This document shows, piece by piece, positions 7,336 through 9,876 of a stretch of 9,876 nt of DNA. This DNA comes from Gammaproteobacteria bacterium UBA2955 (GTDB taxonomy: Bacteria; Pseudomonadota; Gammaproteobacteria; Pseudomonadales; Azotimanducaceae): positions 1-9,876 of the forward strand of contig DEBN01000089.1 in NCBI GenBank assembly GCA_002348825.1, written 5' to 3'. Within the stretch, counting starts at the first letter, position 1. Each line of letters opens with the position of its first letter. The translations under genes were made by a program, and so were the position numbers. The notes below the pieces were generated by a model, which was not told where the DNA came from, ran no database searches, and saw only the letters and a list, made by a program, of their open reading frames with translations.

Positions 7336-7351
7336 ACAATCTAGATATTGT
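7336..7351. promoter_or_regulatory. Inverted repeat ACAAT-N6-ATTGT between ycaQ and ggt
   Basis: The two five-base arms (7336-7340 and 7347-7351) are perfect inverted complements separated by six bases. The right arm forms most of TACAAT on the minus strand (7347-7352), a good -10 match for ycaQ, with TTGCTT 19 bases further upstream (7372-7377). On the plus strand, TTGCCG (7312-7317) and CACAAT (7335-7340) sit 17 bases apart, a weak promoter for ggt. A dimeric regulator binding here could control both genes. This is inference from symmetry and position only. Confidence 0.3.
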
Positions 7352-7417
7352 ACGTCTTTGCGCCGCCAACGAAGCAATGCGCAACGGCTTCCGGGTACTC
7401 ACCTCTGCCGCCTACTC

Positions 7418-7422
7418 AAAGG
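7418..7422 (+). promoter_or_regulatory. Ribosome binding site of ggt
   Basis: AAAGG ends nine bases before the ATG at 7432. It decides the start: an in-frame TTG at 7348 would add 28 residues before an otherwise well-formed signal peptide. Confidence 0.65.
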
Positions 7423-7431
7423 TCAAAATCC

Positions 7432-9180
7432 ATGTATAAATCATTTTTTCACCGTCTAAAATGCAGCTGTTTGCTGATTGCCTCCGCGCTGGCCGGGGGT
7501 GCTCATGCGGTGGCGCCCCAAGCGGTGATGGATGCCGGTGGAATGGTGGCCTCGCGCTCGGCATTGGCTTCGGAGGTGGGTGCGCAGATTTTAGCCGATG
7601 GGGGTAACGCCATCGATGCTGCGGTGGCTGTGGGTTTTGCCTTAGCGGTTACTTATCCGTCTGCGGGCAACATCGGCGGTGGCGGTTTCATGGTCATTCA
7701 TCTGGCTGATGGCACCGTGATCGCTAATGACCATCGCGAGCGCGCGCCTGCTGCCGCCAGCAGAGATATGTTTTTGGATGAGGATGGTCAGATAATAAAG
7801 GGCCTGTCTACGGCGTCGCATTTAGCGGTTGGGGTACCGGGCAGTGTTGCCGGGCTGTTAGACGTTTTGGCGCGCTATGGCAGCCTAGATCGTAAGCGCG
7901 TGATGCAACCGGCCATCGATCTAGCGTCCAATGGGTTCGTGTTAGATCGAGATTTAGCCGGGCAATTCGTGCGGCGCGAAAAAGTATTTGCTCAGTATCC
8001 CGCATCAGCCGCGATTTTTTCTAATGACGGTGCGCCCTACAAGATGGGTGATTTATTCGTCCAGACCGATCTTGCGAACTCTCTGAGGCGCATTCAAAAA
8101 CTGGGAAAGGCTGGTTTCTATGCGGGAGAAACCGCCGATTTACTGGTGGCTGAGATGCAACGCGGCGGGGGCTTAATCAGCCATGACGATCTATTGAATT
8201 ATCGCTCCAGTTGGCGGGAGCCTATTCGTGGAACCTATCGGGGTCACGACATCGTGTCCATGCCACCGCCTTCTTCGGGTGGTATCTTGTTGGTGCAGAT
8301 GCTCAACATGCTGGAACCCTACGACATTGGCGCGATGGGTTATGGCAGCGCCGAAAGCATTCACTTAATGATCGAAGCCCAGCGCCGTGCCTACGCGGAT
8401 CGTGCCCAGCACCTGGGAGATGCGGATTTTTATCCTGTGCCCATCGCCGAACTCATCAACAAAGAATATGCGCGCAAACGTTTTGCTGATTTTGATCCGG
8501 CCAAGGCCGGCATCAGTGCAGAGGTTGAGGCAGGAAAAATCGCCTATGAAAGTCCCGAGACAACCCACGCGTCTGTGATAGACGCCGAAGGTAATGCGGT
8601 GGCGTATACGACAACGCTGAATCTTTCCTACGGGGCTAAAATGGTCGTGACGGGTGCGGGATTTCTGCTCAATAACGAAATGGATGACTTTTCAGCTAAA
8701 GAGGACAGCCCCAACGCCTTCGGTTTGATCGGGCGCAAAGCTAACGCGATAGAGCCGGGTAAGCGCATGCTCAGTTCTATGACCCCAACCATCGTGCGAA
8801 AAGACGGCAAGCCATTACTCGTCACGGGTTCGCCCGGGGGCAGCACGATTATTACCACCACGCTGCAGGTAGTCATGAACATAATCGATCACGGTATGGA
8901 TTTGTCTGATGCGGTATCCAGTCCACGCTTTCACCATCAATGGCTGCCGGATCGAGTAATGCATGAAAGGTTTGCGTTTTCGCCGGACACCAAGGCGGAG
9001 CTGATGGCCAAGGGGCATAAGCAGTTCATTGCAATTCCGGCGTTTTACGGTTCCGGTATTGGGGACGCGAACTCGGTAATGCAGAATGAACAGGGAGTCT
9101 ATGGAATGGCCGACCCTAGGAATGCGGGCGCAGCGATGGGCCCAGAACGGATCTCAGCGCCAAGCGCAAAGGCGCAATGA
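7432..9180 (+). CDS. ggt: Gamma-glutamyltransferase (gamma-glutamyltranspeptidase / glutathione hydrolase)
   Basis: A 582-residue precursor of an N-terminal nucleophile hydrolase. It cleaves the gamma-glutamyl bond of glutathione and related compounds, transferring the glutamyl group to water or an amino acid, in the periplasm. A Sec signal peptide covers residues 1 to about 24 (LLIASALAGGAHA). The self-cleavage site and nucleophile is Thr377 in ETTHASV, giving a large subunit of about 350 residues and a small one of 206. Comparison with my recollection of E. coli GGT gives no gap from the nucleophile to the oxyanion glycines: Asn397, Glu416, Asp419 (NNEMDDFSAK), Ser448-Ser449 (MLSSM) and Gly469-Gly470 (TGSPGG). 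Arg102 (HRER) matches the substrate-carboxylate Arg114. The segment after DDFSAK that forms the lid loop is present, which argues for a true GGT rather than a lidless cephalosporin acylase. It appears to be a single-gene unit. Confidence 0.96.
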   Translation: MYKSFFHRLKCSCLLIASALAGGAHAVAPQAVMDAGGMVASRSALASEVGAQILADGGNAIDAAVAVGFALAVTYPSAGNIGGGGFMVIHLADGTVIANDHRERAPAAASRDMFLDEDGQIIKGLSTASHLAVGVPGSVAGLLDVLARYGSLDRKRVMQPAIDLASNGFVLDRDLAGQFVRREKVFAQYPASAAIFSNDGAPYKMGDLFVQTDLANSLRRIQKLGKAGFYAGETADLLVAEMQRGGGLISHDDLLNYRSSWREPIRGTYRGHDIVSMPPPSSGGILLVQMLNMLEPYDIGAMGYGSAESIHLMIEAQRRAYADRAQHLGDADFYPVPIAELINKEYARKRFADFDPAKAGISAEVEAGKIAYESPETTHASVIDAEGNAVAYTTTLNLSYGAKMVVTGAGFLLNNEMDDFSAKEDSPNAFGLIGRKANAIEPGKRMLSSMTPTIVRKDGKPLLVTGSPGGSTIITTTLQVVMNIIDHGMDLSDAVSSPRFHHQWLPDRVMHERFAFSPDTKAELMAKGHKQFIAIPAFYGSGIGDANSVMQNEQGVYGMADPRNAGAAMGPERISAPSAKAQ

Positions 9181-9191
9181 TTGGCGCGCGG

Positions 9192-9265
9192 GTCGTAAGG
9201 CAGCGCAGTAGCAGCTCTACGTTCGGCTGGGTAAATTTACGACGCTAAATTTTGTTCTATTTTTT
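9192..9265 (+). terminator. Possible terminator-like nested hairpin after ggt
   Basis: Eleven bases after the ggt stop, GTCGTAA (9192-9198) is complementary to TTACGAC (9237-9243). Between them CAGC/GCTG (9201-9204, 9226-9229) and GTAG/CTAC (9208-9211, 9217-9220) can pair in nested fashion. A T-rich stretch follows, with TTTT at 9250-9253 and six T at 9260-9265. The stem is interrupted and AT-rich at its inner end, and the T run is not adjacent to it, so it is a weak candidate for rho-independent termination of ggt. The right arm overlaps the stop codon of the convergent receiver gene. Confidence 0.3.
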
Positions 9266-9602
9266 CGAGCAGCCGCTGCAGGTTGACCGGTTTGGTATCG
9301 AAATCGTCGGCACCTGCGCCTAACGCTTTTTGTTTGTCCTCCTCCATTGCGTGGGCGGTGAGGGCAATGATTGGAATGCTCGCAATCGATGGGTCGGCCT
9401 TCGCCTGAGTGGTTGCCTCCCAACCGTCCATCACAGGTAGACCCATGTCCATCAACACAAGATCGGGTGTGTTATTGCGCATCATCACTAAGCCCTCTGC
9501 GCCATCCACTGCGATCTCAATGTCATAGCCCTTTCTAGAAAGCCGTCGCGACAGCATGTCGCGGTTCATTTCGTTGTCTTCGACGATGAGAATTTTGGTC
9601 AT
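9237..9602 (-). CDS. Stand-alone receiver-domain response regulator (CheY/DivK-like)
   Basis: A 121-residue protein consisting of one receiver domain with no output domain. The acidic pocket is Glu8-Asp9 (VEDNEMNRD), the phosphorylated Asp52 is in LVLMDMGLP, Thr82 is in ALTAHA, and Lys104 is in DTKPV. All five conserved positions are present, so it should be phosphorylated normally. Known single-domain regulators of this type act by binding a partner or as phosphate shuttles with hybrid kinases and HPt proteins. No kinase or HPt protein is in the window, so the partner is unknown. The EDNEMNRDML wording resembles receivers associated with hybrid histidine kinases. AAGGGGAA (minus strand, 9606-9613) is a strong ribosome binding site just before the ATG. 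It starts 34 bases after the stop of the channel-like gene on the same strand, so the two may share a transcript. Confidence 0.93.
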   Translation of the reverse strand: MTKILIVEDNEMNRDMLSRRLSRKGYDIEIAVDGAEGLVMMRNNTPDLVLMDMGLPVMDGWEATTQAKADPSIASIPIIALTAHAMEEDKQKALGAGADDFDTKPVNLQRLLEKIEQNLAS

Positions 9603-9605
9603 AGG

Positions 9606-9613
9606 TTCCCCTT
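9606..9613 (-). promoter_or_regulatory. Ribosome binding site of the receiver gene
   Basis: On the minus strand AAGGGGAA precedes the ATG at 9602 by three bases, with its GGGG core about five bases away. It is the strongest Shine-Dalgarno in the window and suggests efficient translation even within an operon. Confidence 0.65.
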
Positions 9614-9636
9614 GTTACTGCATTAAGGCCTTAAAA

Positions 9637-9876
9637 TCAGGTATACACTTGCTGCGCCAATACCGCCACCTGATCATCGTTTGTAAACTGAAATCGCGAG
9701 TCATTATGCGGGTTTAGAGTCAGTTCCTTGCTTCCCTCGCCCATCATAATACCCAGTGCGATTTCGTTCACCTGTTGGGTTGCAACAATCAGATCGCTGA
9801 ACGCGATTTCCTGCTCCAATGGTACATATAAATGAACCGGGCGCAGTGCGATCTCGATCCCGCCGGCGCTGAGAAG
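9637..9876 (-). CDS. C-terminal tail of a probable ion-channel protein (CASTOR/POLLUX or TrkA-C-like), 5' part outside window
   Basis: The minus-strand frame is open to the right edge and ends with TGA at 9637-9639, giving the last 79 residues of a longer protein. The visible part contains EIAFSDLIVATQQVNEIALG, then a variable stretch, then LTLNPHND and a closing block FTNDDQVAVLAQ. The pattern of a strand-helix unit that ends in Asn-Pro and then Asp-x-Val-x-Val-Leu-Ala resembles the C-terminal regulatory (RCK-C/TrkA-C-like) domain of potassium channels, and most closely, from memory, CASTOR/POLLUX-type putative ion channels. The membrane segments would lie outside the window, so this assignment is inference. 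An internal TTG at 9819 is not the real start because the frame continues upstream in sensible coding sequence. It precedes the receiver gene on the same strand. Confidence 0.5.
   Translation of the reverse strand, partial: LLSAGGIEIALRPVHLYVPLEQEIAFSDLIVATQQVNEIALGIMMGEGSKELTLNPHNDSRFQFTNDDQVAVLAQQVYT

Noticed and set aside
7281..7337. GTG start for ycaQ, 19 codons upstream of the chosen ATG.
   Set aside because: There is no Shine-Dalgarno, the composition is not family-like, and the E. coli homolog begins near the ATG. A candidate -10 box at 7347-7352 would leave almost no leader for the GTG.
7348..7431. TTG start for ggt, 28 codons upstream.
   Set aside because: The ATG at 7432 has a Shine-Dalgarno and begins a normal signal peptide.
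1..9876. Insertion sequences, CRISPR arrays, tRNA or rRNA genes, phage or defence genes, direct repeats.
   Set aside because: I looked for transposase motifs, regularly spaced repeats, tRNA-like cloverleaf arms and long terminal repeats and found none. Almost all sequence is accounted for by conserved genes.

Overview
This window looks like ordinary chromosome of a Gram-negative gammaproteobacterium. The grounds are a Uup-type ABC-F ATPase and a YcaQ/AlkX-type DNA glycosylase that both resemble their E. coli counterparts, a periplasmic gamma-glutamyltransferase that I can align with the E. coli enzyme without gaps through its active-site region, and an outer-membrane beta-barrel protein ending in an aromatic residue. 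A free-living, possibly marine lineage is plausible but cannot be fixed from this sequence. Coding density is high. There is no gene-free stretch over 300 bases, and I found no mobile element, tRNA, rRNA, CRISPR array or long repeat.

Layout. (1) Bases 1-2260, plus strand: the 3' part of a MacB/LolD-class ABC transporter ATPase, overlapping by 8 bases a secreted protein with an N-terminal SPOR (peptidoglycan-binding) domain, a Pro/Ala/Arg-rich linker and a predicted outer-membrane beta-barrel. (2) Bases 2320-3234, minus: a short-chain dehydrogenase resembling the hydroxyacyl-CoA dehydrogenase unit of MFE-2. (3) Bases 3348-4067, plus: a histidine phosphatase superfamily protein, divergent from the dehydrogenase and ending one base from the convergent uup gene. 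(4) Bases 4069-7280, minus: ycaQ (crosslink-repair glycosylase) followed by uup (ABC-F ATPase linked to branched DNA and ribosomes), a possible genome-maintenance pair. (5) Bases 7432-9180, plus: ggt, divergent from ycaQ across a short region holding an ACAAT-N6-ATTGT inverted repeat. (6) Bases 9237-9876, minus: a stand-alone CheY-like receiver protein, downstream of the C-terminal tail of a membrane-channel-like protein (possibly CASTOR/POLLUX type) that enters from the right edge.

How they work together: only two groups show functional linkage. The ABC ATPase and the SPOR/beta-barrel protein are overlapped and probably translationally coupled, which suggests an envelope-spanning export or envelope-maintenance system whose permease lies upstream of the window. 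YcaQ and Uup both act on damaged or branched DNA. The other genes read as unrelated housekeeping or metabolic functions. The SPOR/beta-barrel fusion next to a mechanotransmission-class ABC ATPase is the least ordinary item here. I see no clear evidence of a wholly new system.
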